Shown piece after piece: positions 33,644 through 44,828 of a stretch of 64,000 nucleotides of DNA. The notes below the pieces were generated by a model. It saw nothing but the letters and a program-made list of their open reading frames with translations. It was not told where the DNA came from and did not search any database. The stretch's first letter is position 1; every line of letters starts with the position of its first letter. This DNA is from Periplaneta americana (Eukaryota > Arthropoda > Insecta > Blattodea > Blattidae), in assembly GCF_040183065.1 (NCBI RefSeq), contig NC_091132.1, positions 159,500,102 to 159,564,101 on the forward strand, in the 5' to 3' direction. The translations under genes were made by a program, and so were the position numbers.

Positions 33644-33770
33644 GAGAATCAGTTTCAGGTTTGGTTTGGTTTATTGAGGTTTTTTGTATGTCTTTCATAT
33701 TCTTGATAGGTATACCAAAAGCCTAAATAAACCAAATCTAACGTGTCACTGATTCTCAATGATTTCTGCC
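33644..33770. repeat. Small hairpin repeat
   Basis: GAGAATCAGTTTCAGGTTTG at left pairs imperfectly with AACGTGTCACTGATTCTCAA at right, with GGTTTATT / AATAAACC inside. Likely a small MITE. Confidence 0.5.
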
Positions 33771-33784
33771 ATTTTCACCAATCA

Positions 33785-35390
33785 CTATTTTACACTAAAC
33801 TTGTTTTGAAATTAAGATTAGTATTGTCTCGTAAAAAATCAACAAAAAATTTGCGGATTATCCACAAATAAGACAATTTATAAAGAAAAAGAGTTGCACT
33901 ATTTCTCATTGCGTTGGGATGGCGTCGTAGAAATATATTCTTGGCATTAAAGGCTCACGCGCATTAATACGTAATAGATGAAGAGCGCGGAACATTCAAC
34001 ATCAATTTTCAGACAATCATGGATGTTAGAGGTATATTGGATATTATCCAAACCTTTTCAAGAGGCAAGAGAACACGTTAAGAACTTTACAAGATATGAG
34101 ATTGGTAAGAAGAAGAGTGGGTAGTTTCCTAATACCCGGTACTCGTTACATATGTCGTTTTTGTGTTTACACAGTAGCTGATTTCTGAAAAGAATTTTAA
34201 TAGTTTGTTACTAGATGTGATTCTAGTCAGTTTGTAATATATTTTTGGCCCAGGGCAAATAATATACATCTTTTATGATTATACAACAATGGCTGACTTA
34301 ACAGCTTATGTAGCGAGTAGCGGGTACTAGGAAACTTCCAAAGAGTGAGGTGCAAAGTTAGAAATTCTAGACGATATTGCTCTTTCGTAAGAAAAAGTGA
34401 CAGCTATTTGGGATGGGAGAATTGCGAAGTAGACATACAGGAACATGAGCCAACATATTTCTGAACGATAACGTAAGTAATAGCCTACAGTTTTATTATT
34501 TCTAATGGATACAACAAAATTGCCTATTAAAATTATATAATGCAAAGTTCGTAAGCTACTGTATTTAAATAATTTATTTCTTTAAAATAAAAAATACACC
34601 CTGGACCACTGTCAAATCTTAAGGGCCATCTAGGCATAAGTCTACAACTCTTCCCAAAATCATGTCGAAGTAACTCCTTTTCTTTAAAATGTCCATTCTT
34701 TTCTCTTCGACGTATCGCTGTAGCCACTGCTACAATCATTGAAACTTGACTATCTTTTTACGGGTTATCGTTCGTGGTCCGATACTTCCAATAAATTCTA
34801 GGAACAAATCCATAGGGCAGCCATGTCCGAAGAAAAAAAAAATGTTAAAGGCAAACAGTCTTTGTATTTTAAGTTGCTCGTCCATAGTAGTCTTCTGATG
34901 TACAAAGGCCACTTCTTCCTTTCGCCTATTACATTTTGTATTTCTATATAAATTTTGTGCCATGACATTTTCCTGCTGCTCATTTTGAACAAGTACAATC
35001 ACCGAGATATGTCGATTCACTCAATCGAAACCTTAGTGCAGTTTATTTACGATGCGGAAGGAAGAAAATAGTTCCGTCAATTTTGTGACAAATAAACATA
35101 TAATTTAAATAAAACATATTTCTTATTTTCACTTTCAATTAAACTAGGCTACTTTTTTTTTTTCAGATTTTTCAATGAAAGAAGATTGCCTTGTAGAACA
35201 CACAAGCAGTCGGTAGAATTATACACGAAACCTATTGCATTGAGGAATAGTGCAATTCTTTTTCTTTATAAATTGTCTTATTTGTGGATAATCCGCAAAT
35301 TTTTTTGTTGATTTATTATCAGACAGTACTAGTGTTAATTTCAAAACAGGTTTAGTGTAAAATAGTGATAACCAATTTCTACGCCAGACC
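33785..35390. repeat. Long-range inverted repeat, about 135-base arms
   Basis: The arm at 33785-33915 (CACTATTTTACACTAAAC..., TTTGCGGATTATCCACAAAT, AAAGAGTTGCACTATT) is matched in reverse at 35235-35385, with scattered differences. About 1.3 kb lies between. This could be the ends of a DNA transposon whose gene has decayed; minus-strand frames at 34533-35020 show no named domain. Confidence 0.6.
34119..34341. mobile_element. MITE with about 30-base inverted ends
   Basis: GTAGTTTCCTAATACCCGGT at left pairs with GGGTACTAGGAAACTTCCAA at right; the paired region also covers ACTCG(T/C)TACA. It sits inside the larger inverted repeat pair. No clear target duplication. Confidence 0.65.
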
Positions 35391-35395
35391 CGCAG

Positions 35396-36870
35396 TGGCA
35401 TATCGTCGCTCGAGTTCTTAATCGTTCTAAGTCCAATTAAAAAAAAAAATTGTGTTATTGTATCCGTGCGAGACTTATGGACATAAAGAATATAAATTTT
35501 TCATAAAATCATGAAAATGTAGTAAAACAAAGTTTAAATTTACAATTCGTTTTAGTTCTAACTCCCAAAGTAAGGGTAATTTGAATTCTTAATGAGTGTA
35601 TCTCCAAACGCCAATCATAGTACAGTGATTATGTAAAGAAAATGGCTGCAATTGAGATGAACAAGAGCGTAATGCTGGAAGAAAAGGACGATAGTATAAC
35701 TTGTATTATTTTGAAGTTAACGATAAGTTACTGGGAGTGTGTAAAGAATATATCCTTAGCACCCTTGATATTAGCGAGAAAAGGCTTTATCATAGTAATG
35801 TAATAAATGCAGAAATTGGTATATTCGCCCTCCCCCCCATCAAAGGAAAACATACTAACAGAGGTATTCCACAAGAACAACTTGATAAAGTTCGAGAGCA
35901 TATAAAGTCATTTCCTGTAACTGATTCTCATTACTGTCGATCCTCATCAAGTCGTCATTATTTGGATTCAAATTTGATTATATCACGCATGTATTCATTG
36001 TACAAAGAGTATTCAAGCCAACCTGTTAAAGAGAATATTTATAGAAAGGTTTTTGTACAGAGTTTAACATCAGTTTCTTTAAGCCTAAAAAAGATAGGTT
36101 TGATCATTGTGAGGCATTTAAATGTAATGTAAAACCTACTGATGATGAAGTAAAATGTAACACATATCATGTTTTTAGAAAAAATGAAGGGAAGCAAGAA
36201 AAAGATAGGGATAAAGAGGATTTTAAGACAGTAGATTAAACCACAGCATTAGTTTGTTACGACTTAGAAAATGCTTTTGCATTACCTAAAGCAAACGTAT
36301 CAAATATTTTCTATAAAAGAAAACTAAACTGTTATAATTTAACAGCTTTTTGTTTTGTGGATATAAAAACGTACTGCTGAATTTGGAATGAATCTCAGTC
36401 TGGGAGAGCCGGGAATGATATTGCTAGTGCTCTGGTTTCAATTCTCAATAAAATCTGTGTAAACAATTCCAAGGTTACAAAATTTAAACTTTGGTCCGAC
36501 TCATGTGTTCCCCTAAATGCCGACAGTTGATGTACAATTTTACAAAAATGTGTTTAAAACATGTTAACAAGTAGACATTAGTAGTGTTTTGGACATACAC
36601 CATCTGGTAGTTAAAGGATTTTGACTTTTACATTGTCATAGGTTCTATCTCCAATACATTTGTTTACAATACAGCCATTATGTACCAGTGAAAATACTTG
36701 TTTAAGTGCTCAATAAATATTTCGTAACTAATATTAAATTGTTGTGTACTTGATTTTTCTGTAACTTCACTATAACAATTTTTATAGCATTCGTAACATA
36801 CAATCACTGTTTTCTCAGAACCAAATTTTGTGGAGTTAGAACAGTTAAGAACTCGAGCAACGATATGACA
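35396..36870 (+). mobile_element. TIR-bounded element with DUF7869-like gene, copy 2
   Basis: Inverted ends of about 38 bases, TGGCATATCGTCGCTCGAGT and TGTCATATCGTTGCTCGAGT (right end, reverse complement), enclose 1.48 kb. Inside, on the plus strand, a DUF7869-type protein can be followed: LGVCKEYILSTLDISEKR, GKHTNRGIPQEQLDKVREHI, DSHYCRSSSSRHYLDSN, then YDLENAFALPKANVSNIFYK, KLNCYNLTAF, GRAGNDIASALVSIL and KLWSDSCVP. These blocks correspond to the N-terminal and central regions of the family; the C-terminal third is missing. The copy is broken in several places. No target duplication was evident. Gene plus TIRs suggest that this family is a DNA transposon's own gene, which is inference. Confidence 0.7.
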
Positions 36871-37434
36871 TGTGATTATTAGCTGAATATAAAGTCATGA
36901 TGTTACTTATTTCCTGTCCATTTATTTCATATACAGTACATTGCACTACTGTTCAGAACCGCAACAATACTACTTGCAGGAAGAGTATTACAAATTAGCT
37001 AAACCTAATACGAATCCCGGTACCTGTACTGTAATGCAATAAAGCAGTACCGCCATATGTGGTGAATTGAGACTGCGTGGTGACTTGAGAGAAATGTACC
37101 TTTCTTTACTTAAGGTTGCCTAATTCTCTAAAGTTAATATTATTTATAACGGCGCGCGATTTTTTTTACCATTAATTCTGGTGGTCAGTTGCAAACCAGT
37201 GTCAGCTTCGGAAAGTCGTCGAAACGTATCGTGAATATTAACCTTCATTTATTCAAATTATTCGTTAATTTTCTGCACATTTTACTAACAATGAATATAC
37301 TGAACAACAATTTTTTGTAAGTATTAGGCTATGGCTATATGAGGAGGTCAGAAGCTAAGGGGTACAAGTGACATTTCTAAAAACATGACTTAAATCCATC
37401 CAGAGCAAGTTAAAGCCTCTAAAATTTTATAGGC

Positions 37435-37436
<2 letters not shown>
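36871..37436. other. No gene recognised
   Basis: AT-rich spacer between the TIR element and a Penelope-like fragment. Confidence 0.5.

Positions 37437-37438
<2 letters not shown>

Positions 37439-37474
<36 letters not shown>
37439..37474. repeat. (TA)n microsatellite
   Basis: About 18 TA units directly before the Penelope-like fragment, possibly at its insertion point. Confidence 0.9.
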
Positions 37475-37478
<4 letters not shown>

Positions 37479-37479
37479 C

Positions 37480-38300
37480 CATACAACACAAACATGCTGC
37501 ATTTAGGACAATGTACACAGATTACTCAACATACCCATGAACCAACAACACTACAATGAAGAAGTGAACACAATCAAATACATAGCACAAGAAAATGGAT
37601 ACAGTCCAAATATAATAGACAATATCATAAGGAAGACAAAACAAAAACTTAACAAACACAAAAATACACAAAACACAACACAAACACAAGAACACAAGAA
37701 GTACATCACACTAACATATGAAAACAAAAGCACACATAAGATCGCATCTTCATTCAGGAAACAGAAATAGAACATAACATACAGAACAGAAAACACACTA
37801 CAAAGACATCTCAACACACAAAAAACACAAACAAATAAATACGACCACACAGGTGTATACAAACTCAAATGTAATAGTTGCGACAAGTTCTACATAGGAC
37901 AGACAGGCAGATCATTCCAAACACGCTACAAAGAACACATTAAAGCTATAACCAGAGGACACAATACATCTACATACGCCAATCACATAACCAATACTAA
38001 CCATACATACAATAACATAAATACGGACATGGAAATCCTACACACACAACCCAAGAACCAAAAACTCAACACACTGGAACAATATGAAATATACAAACAC
38101 ACTAAAACACACCCTGATCAAATCCTCAACACACAGATCAATTTCAGTACACACACACTATTCGACTCCACAATTCAACACCTTCCAACAACAAAACACA
38201 CCCTCCTAACAGGCAGAGAAGTTCGAGATGACGTCGCGATCTAGTAGGCTCTGATGATGGTGCGTGAAGCACTGAAACAGCTGTAAGCCGGACAGATATT
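37480..38300 (+). mobile_element. Penelope-like element 3' half with GIY-YIG endonuclease
   Basis: The frame from 37537 gives the RT C-terminal end (NIPMNQQHYNEEVNTIKYIA, ENGYSPNIIDNIIRK) and, in the same frame after one stop, a GIY-YIG domain: GVYKLKCNSCDKFYIGQTGR, then RYKEHIKAI and NHITNTNHTY, followed by EILHTQPKNQKLNTLEQYEI. The GVY...YIG pair, the following R and the CxxC insert are those of Penelope-like elements. The frame ends at 38244 with REVRDDVAI. The codon use is extremely A/C-rich on this strand. The RT core is absent, so it is 5'-truncated. A hammerhead-like motif overlaps the 3' end (38247-38289). Confidence 0.85.
38247..38289 (+). ncRNA. Hammerhead-ribozyme-like motif of the Penelope-like element
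   Basis: In order: stem I strand GGCT (38247-38250), core CTGATGA (38251-38257), one extra T, stem II GGTGC/GCACT with loop GTGAA (38259-38273, closing pair G.T), core GAAA (38274-38277), a short stem III C[AGCT]G, the cleavage triplet GTA (38283-38285) and the stem I partner AGCC (38286-38289). All conserved core positions are present and stem I is perfectly paired for four pairs. Penelope-like elements are known to carry minimal hammerheads. The extra T before stem II is unusual; activity is unproven. Confidence 0.6.
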
Positions 38301-40071
38301 TCATATTTAACACGAGTAAGTCCACTAGTTCATCAATTAATTATATATATATATAATCCATTAAATTCGCATTGTTTGGTTTTCAGCCTACATTTGTATA
38401 TAAGGCAGATTTTGGTTTGGGTGTTTCTGTGGGGGGAAATGAGACATGTCGAAGGTTTATAAGAAAAGGTTTGAAGCATTAATATTCCACATTCATTACC
38501 TCCGTTATTAGACGACATATCAGTGTACTCAGAAAAAATTGGGACCTCAATACATTTATGGAGATCACTTATCATCCCAATTCTAAAGCATAAGAAATGG
38601 GAAGGCAGTTTTGATGGAGAAGTCAAACCAGCTTACCAGGATAAAACAAAAGGAAATAGCACATGGCGAGAAACGTTACAACATTTTCGACACAGAAACC
38701 GCAATTTTATTATTAAGAAACACATTGGAGAGAGGGGGGGAGGAGGGGGTAAGATGGAGAGATTAATTTCAACCCAACAGTAAAAGCACCAGATCGATTT
38801 TAAACATTATTTTATTATGTTAATATTTAGTATCTGTACTACATTTGTACCAAGTTTTACAGGAATTAAATCAATATTTTTCCCTCAAATAACTTAATTT
38901 GTAGAAAGTGTATTATTTCCATTTTCCTCTCATCTGGCTGGCAATATGGAAGAGTGTTACAAACTGATTTTAATCTTCTGAAGGTCCGTGCTCATCCAAC
39001 TGGACATCGCATTTTACCATAATATTGTTAAAAATTGGCGTTCTCGTAGTAGAAATTCAATGTTGAACCAAATAATCGATCTAGTTATGCTACAATTTGT
39101 GTTGGCAAAGCCAAACAAGACAAGACCAAAAAAAAAAAAATAATAAGCCCACCGCAACTCCAGATCCATTACCATTACCAGGGGTTTCAGGGAAGTTAAA
39201 CACATTATTAACCCTCTGCTGATAACATGAATAGTACAGCATTCGTTGGTAACAGAGACTGCGTACCACTCCAGTCATTTAACATGTAAATGAACATATA
39301 CTGTAGGTATATTTATGAAACCATTTGTACCTATAAATTATGATTTTCCTCTACACTAAAATTAACGTATCTAAAATAAAAGAACATAATTATATAGTTT
39401 TAAGGTGCCGAAAAACAGTTGATAGAAATATCCTTCCTTTGCTCACAACAAATTGGTCTTTCACGCTTTGAACAATCTGTCCTCCTTTTCTGTCATTTTC
39501 TCGAGAAAAAAATAACATCTAGAATATCTGTTTAGCTTGATTGATCTGAGTATGATCTCTTCGGGATCTCTGCCTCGTTTTATTCCTACGAATGAATATG
39601 GGTTCACAAAGAGCTCACAAACAAATTCTTGTCTAAACGTCGTTTCAAGTGAGGAGACAAAAGTTGGAAATCTAGGTTCTTAAAAAAATTCTCGCTGGGG
39701 GTGCGAACCCCTATTAGATGACAATGTTTAGTCTGTACATTGATCGTGAACCCATTTTTGACAGTAATTGCAGTGTATACACATTTCTCTACTTTTACTG
39801 CGAGAAAAGAGTTCGTCACAAAACAAAATGGGTAAGAGTCTCATCAGATGCAAGATTATGCACTGCAGGTTCTGATAATTTAATTATATTTCGATATTTC
39901 GAGAACCCACTGCTGAATTCTTGCCTTCTTAGAGCCAGATTCTGTCGACTTAAATTCAGATGATAAGCTTGTTTTTGCTTATTTCTGCAATTTTCATGTA
40001 AAGCCTCTTAAACAGTGGCCTTGTCAATATTTATTATTTCTGGTTGCTTCTGCGTCTTTTGACTCCAGTTT
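38301..40071. other. No gene recognised
   Basis: About 1.8 kb of AT-rich DNA with short frames only; an A run lies at 39128-39140. Confidence 0.5.
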
Positions 40072-40083
40072 GTTTCTCAACCC

Positions 40084-40830
40084 TTGGAATGGGTGATCTG
40101 GGGAGGTTCCAATGATATAGCCAGGAACAACACAGACAATGGACTACGTCATCTACAACAATTTGTGGAAAGAAATGACCAAACCAATATCATAGTACTG
40201 AACGCTCTACATAGACATGACCTTCCTACAACATCATGTGTCAACAGTGAGGTTGTAAATTTCAATAGGAAACTGAAAAAGAGACTAAAAGTGTACAATC
40301 ATGTAAAGGTAAATGAAATAGACTTAAATAGAGACAATTTCACTAGACATGGCTTACATTTGAACGGTAAAGGAAAGGAGGCAGCAGTGAGAAAAATAGC
40401 AGCGATATTACATAGCAAGTTAATACTCCCGAGTACCCCCATTGCTCTTCAGTGGAATGACGATCAGTCCCAGGGATTGGATCAGCCAAATGATGAGACC
40501 TGCACGAGAGCTTCTTCGCGATCTAGTAAAGCACCTGCTCGTCTTCAGGATTCTTTATGTCCAAGTTTATCCCGGAAGAAGAGACAAAGGAGTCTGTCAG
40601 AGGAGAAGCTGTCGTCACCTGGACTGGATTTGAATTTGGGGGAATTGGAACTACCTCTTCAATGGAAGTCCGACTCGATGGTAGATAATGAAGAAAGTCG
40701 ATGCCTCCAAGAAAGTCTTCAGAGCCCGGAAGCAGCAACTAGATCCTCGGCTCGACTTGTGAAGACGCCTGCCCATCTACGTGATTTTTTATACCAGGGC
40801 CACTCACGGAGATTGGAACCACAGACCTAA
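40084..40830 (+). CDS. LINE ORF1 C-terminal part, esterase-like (SGNH) domain
   Basis: An open frame of 248 codons without the protein's start. The first 110 residues resemble the C-terminal half of an SGNH/GDSL-type esterase: VIWGGSNDIARN supplies the G-x-N-D block and NFTRHGLHLNGKGKEAA the catalytic-His block. The block with the nucleophile Ser would lie upstream and has been lost by truncation. The rest is hydrophilic, rich in Ser, Arg and Glu, with a repeated motif (SRSSKAPARLQDSLC / TRSSARLVKTPAHLRDFLY, about 85 residues apart) of unknown role. Esterase-type ORF1 proteins occur in CR1-clade LINEs. ORF2 follows after 65 bases. Confidence 0.75.
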   Translation: MEWVIWGGSNDIARNNTDNGLRHLQQFVERNDQTNIIVLNALHRHDLPTTSCVNSEVVNFNRKLKKRLKVYNHVKVNEIDLNRDNFTRHGLHLNGKGKEAAVRKIAAILHSKLILPSTPIALQWNDDQSQGLDQPNDETCTRASSRSSKAPARLQDSLCPSLSRKKRQRSLSEEKLSSPGLDLNLGELELPLQWKSDSMVDNEESRCLQESLQSPEAATRSSARLVKTPAHLRDFLYQGHSRRLEPQT

Positions 40831-40895
40831 ATAGTGCATGTAAACTTAGCTCTTTCTCATTTGCTGATAAAAAGACTTCTTATAATGCTAACAAA

Positions 40896-43754
40896 ATGGC
40901 CTCTGTCACATTAATGCATCAAAATTTTCAGTGCATTAGAAATAAGCTGTATCAATTAGAAATAATCATAAACCATGATTTAAAGAAGTTAGATATCTTA
41001 TGCTGTACAGAGCACTGGCTAAACACAAAGGAAATAACATACTGTCATATTCCAGATTTCAACCTTTCAAGTTACTTCTGTCGGGACACTTACAAAAATG
41101 GAGGAACAGCTATTTTTGTGAGACAACATTTATCACATATAGAAAAAAAGAATACGTATTATCTAAATCAAGACAAAGTATTCGAACATGCTGTGACTGA
41201 AATTAGCGGTCAGGATTATAATTTAACTGTAGTGTGTGTCTATAGGTCCCCAGATGGCTGTATAAAAACCTTTTTAGAAAAGTTTGAACTTCTTTTAAAT
41301 CACCTAAAAAGCAAAAAGAAACAATTAATTTTGTGCGGTGACTTCAACATAGATTTTTTAAATAGTGATGCTACCATAACAGAATTCAGATCGCTAATTC
41401 GATCATATAATCTGATAGAAACAATAGACACTCCAACTAGAATAGCCTCTAATTCTAAAACATGCCTAGACCAAATAATTATTGACCATGATTCTTATCC
41501 ATTCTCAGTAGGAAATATTGATATGGGTATCGCAGACCACAATGCTATATTCTTAAATATTTATGCATTTGAAAACCCTAAACCAAATAGCATTAAGCCG
41601 ATTAGGTATAAAAGATCTTTTAATGATGAAAACGTTGAATATTTTAAACGTTTGCTAAGCAAAGAAAATTGGATTGAAGTAACCAACTTAACAGATGTGG
41701 ATGCGAAAACAAACGAATTTATAAACTCAATAACTCATTATTTTGATGTTGCTTTTCCACTAAAAAAATGTACACTTACAAATAAGCAGTTCAACAATTC
41801 AAAAAATTGGATAACGAAGGGGATTGTAACTTCTTGTAGGAGGAAAAAGGAGTTATATAAATTGTGCCAAATTACAAATAGCCTAGATCTTAAATTACAT
41901 TATAAACGATATACCAGCATATTAAAGAAAGTTATACATGCAGCTAAACTGAAATTCAATGGAGAATTCATTATGAAAGCACAGAACAGAGGTAAAGCTA
42001 TATGGGAAGTTGTAAAGAAAGAAACTTGTAAAAATACCAAAGTCTCAAATCAAGACTTTTCAATAATACATAATGGTCAAACAATTCAAAATTCCTTCGA
42101 AATAGCTGAAATTTTTAATAAATTTTTTGCAAATGTAGCAGACAATCCTAATAACCAGGTAACAGGTAGTCAGGAAACAACCTTACATGGAACAGGAAAT
42201 GTAAACACCATATTTCTATCTCCCGTGACTGCAGATGAAATTCTCGATATAATAAAAAAACTAAAAAATAATCTTTCCTGTGGACCTGATGACATTCCGG
42301 ATGGTATTGTAAAGAAATGTGCCGTACTACTAGTAGCTCCACTAGTAAACATCTGCAATTCATCTTTAATTAGTGGTAAATTTCCCGAACAATTCAAACT
42401 CGCAAAAGTATGTCCTATATTTAAGAAGGGAGATAAACAAAATATTAACAACTATAGGCCGATATCTCTATTATCTACATTCTCCAAAATCCTTGAAAAA
42501 GTTATGTATAATAGATTAGTTCGGTTTTTAGATTGCAATGGTGCACTATCTAATGCTCAATTTGGATTTCAAAAAGGCAAAGGAATTAATAACGCCATAT
42601 TCACTTTCACGGAATTTATTCTAAATTCAAAAGACAACAAGAATCAAACAGTTGGGCTATTCCTGGACCTGAGCAAAGCATTTGACACAGTTGACCACAT
42701 GATACTGATCCAGAAACTACAATGGTTTGGCATAAGGGGGTTAGCTAAAAGTTGGTTTGTTTCTTACCTAAGTGCAAGGCAACAATTTGTTGAAATAGGC
42801 TCAATGAAATCATATCCCACTATCATGAAAAGCGGGGTGCCCCAGGGTTCCATACTTGGCCCAATTCTATTTCTCCTGTATATAAACGACCTTCCCTCAA
42901 GGATAACACAAGCTAAAACCGTTCTCTTTGCAGATGACACCAATATTGTTTTCAATGCTCTTGATAAAAATAATTTACAGGAGAAAATAAATGAAACCTC
43001 AAGACAACTAGAACAGTGGTTAGCTAGCAATAGACTAAAACTGAATGTCAGTAAAACCGTTTGTATGTATTTCAGTCAGAAACAATTACATGACTCCATT
43101 GAAATACTACTTAATAATACTGGAATAAAGGACGTCGATTGTACAAAATTTTTAGGGATATGGATTGATTCCAACCTCACGTGGGAAAGTCATATTCAAT
43201 TCTTAACTGATAAACTAAGTCGTTTGTGTTATGCTTTCCGTGTCCTAACCAATATAACTCCCAAGGAACTACTTAGAGCGGTTTACTTTGGCTATGTTCA
43301 CTCTGTATTATCATATGGGATAATTATCTGGGGGTCATCATCAAAACTTGCACAAGTGTTTAGACTGCAAAAGAGAATATTGAAAATTATAAAGAAAGTA
43401 CCTATTCGCTCGGATAGTAAAAAAATATTCAAAGAGTTTGATATTTTGCCCCTACCTTGTATTTACATTCTTGAAACAGTCTGTTTCATCCACCAAAATT
43501 ATGATAGTTTTAAAATAAACTCTGATTATCACAACTACAGCACAAGAACATGCAATAATTTACATTTTAATCATCATAGGTTATCCAAAAGTCTCAATAG
43601 CTTATCACATACAGGGATAAGACTTTACAACAAACTCCCTGTTGAAACTAAAGCCCTTAGCTATGCTAGATTTAAAAAGTCAGTGAAACATATTTTACTT
43701 TTCCACATGCCTTTTACTGTCAATGAGTATCTTAGTTTAGCACTCCAAATTTAG
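40896..43754 (+). CDS. LINE ORF2: APE endonuclease and reverse transcriptase, 952 aa
   Basis: An uninterrupted frame. Residues 1-225 form an apurinic-type endonuclease with its motifs in order: HQNFQCIRNKL (Asn), CTEHWL (Glu), VCVYRSP, LCGDFNID (Asp, Asn) and IADHNAIFL (Asp-His). Residues about 480-740 are the reverse transcriptase: KVCPIFKKGDKQNINNYRPI, LFLDLSKAFDTVDH, SGVPQGSILGPILFLLYIND and VLFADDTN, so the catalytic Asp pair is present. The C-terminal part has YFGYVHSVLSYGIIIWGSSS and a closing LYNKLPVETKAL...FHMPFTVNEYLSL. The endonuclease nicks DNA and the RT copies the RNA at the nick (target-primed reverse transcription). Catalytic motifs appear intact, but ORF1 is truncated, so this copy lacks its promoter. 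Confidence 0.93.
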   Translation: MASVTLMHQNFQCIRNKLYQLEIIINHDLKKLDILCCTEHWLNTKEITYCHIPDFNLSSYFCRDTYKNGGTAIFVRQHLSHIEKKNTYYLNQDKVFEHAVTEISGQDYNLTVVCVYRSPDGCIKTFLEKFELLLNHLKSKKKQLILCGDFNIDFLNSDATITEFRSLIRSYNLIETIDTPTRIASNSKTCLDQIIIDHDSYPFSVGNIDMGIADHNAIFLNIYAFENPKPNSIKPIRYKRSFNDENVEYFKRLLSKENWIEVTNLTDVDAKTNEFINSITHYFDVAFPLKKCTLTNKQFNNSKNWITKGIVTSCRRKKELYKLCQITNSLDLKLHYKRYTSILKKVIHAAKLKFNGEFIMKAQNRGKAIWEVVKKETCKNTKVSNQDFSIIHNGQTIQNSFEIAEIFNKFFANVADNPNNQVTGSQETTLHGTGNVNTIFLSPVTADEILDIIKKLKNNLSCGPDDIPDGIVKKCAVLLVAPLVNICNSSLISGKFPEQFKLAKVCPIFKKGDKQNINNYRPISLLSTFSKILEKVMYNRLVRFLDCNGALSNAQFGFQKGKGINNAIFTFTEFILNSKDNKNQTVGLFLDLSKAFDTVDHMILIQKLQWFGIRGLAKSWFVSYLSARQQFVEIGSMKSYPTIMKSGVPQGSILGPILFLLYINDLPSRITQAKTVLFADDTNIVFNALDKNNLQEKINETSRQLEQWLASNRLKLNVSKTVCMYFSQKQLHDSIEILLNNTGIKDVDCTKFLGIWIDSNLTWESHIQFLTDKLSRLCYAFRVLTNITPKELLRAVYFGYVHSVLSYGIIIWGSSSKLAQVFRLQKRILKIIKKVPIRSDSKKIFKEFDILPLPCIYILETVCFIHQNYDSFKINSDYHNYSTRTCNNLHFNHHRLSKSLNSLSHTGIRLYNKLPVETKALSYARFKKSVKHILLFHMPFTVNEYLSLALQI

Positions 43755-44038
43755 CTTACAGTAGTTAGTATCTCCTTTTGTGTTTACTGCTCTTCTTTTC
43801 TATCTGATTCATGTCTGGGGTGAGACTGCCCAAGAAGATAGGGAAACCAAGAACCTTGTACAAGTAATGGTCTGAAGAAAACTGTGGAGAATTGACTTCA
43901 TTACTGAATGTATTGATTGTATATTATTTGTATATTATTGTAGACATCTTGTATGTCGGAAAAACATGTATGTAACCGCATATTTATTATGTATTCACTC
44001 TGACGATGCCATGAAATCATTGTATTTCCTAAGGCTAA

Positions 44039-44333
<295 letters not shown>

Positions 44334-44454
44334 AATGTCTTTTCGTAACAATGAAAATCATTATGCATTTATATGGCTACTGGTTTCATGTCTTATTGTT
44401 GTATTAGGAGAAATGGTTGTATCACCATTTGAAGTTGTAGGAATATTAGTTTGG

Positions 44455-44755
44455 TTAACACCACTGCAAACTCCAATTTCTGATTGTCAGAATCAACATG
44501 GTTTCCAGTAGTGCTAGCAATGGGAGAAATTGCCTCGATGCAGAGGTGTCAATGAATTTAGCAGATTCATTAGTGTTAGGATTGGCAGATGTCATATATA
44601 ATGTTCCCATTGGAATTCCATATCTTCTGGAGGCATGTGTCAGAGTTGTACTTCTGGCTGCTTGTAGAGCTAATTCCATGTCATGTTCAGACCAATTTCC
44701 ACAGTTGGTCTTTCTTCTATAATTGAAGACCTCTCTCGAATAAGGGTGTAGCCAA
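44455..44755 (-). CDS. Pipsqueak-type helix-turn-helix fragment
   Basis: The minus strand reads NYRRKTNCGNWSEHDMELAL then QAARSTTLTHASRRYGIPMG and TLY, a complete psq helix-turn-helix of about 45 residues. The frame continues as SANPNTNESAKFIDTSASRQ to 44455. Such domains open host transcription factors and also pogo-type transposases; neither a BTB domain nor a DDE core is visible nearby, so I cannot tell which it is. It is bounded by two LINEs, and downstream another frame stays open, rich in Thr, Asn and Ser, without recognisable domains. Could be a single exon, a domesticated fragment or a relic. Confidence 0.5.
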
Positions 44756-44828
44756 CAAATCTATAATACGTTTCAGGAGAACAGAAATTAATTTCAGAGG
44801 CCAGAGGCATATTTCGTTATGGCTATAT

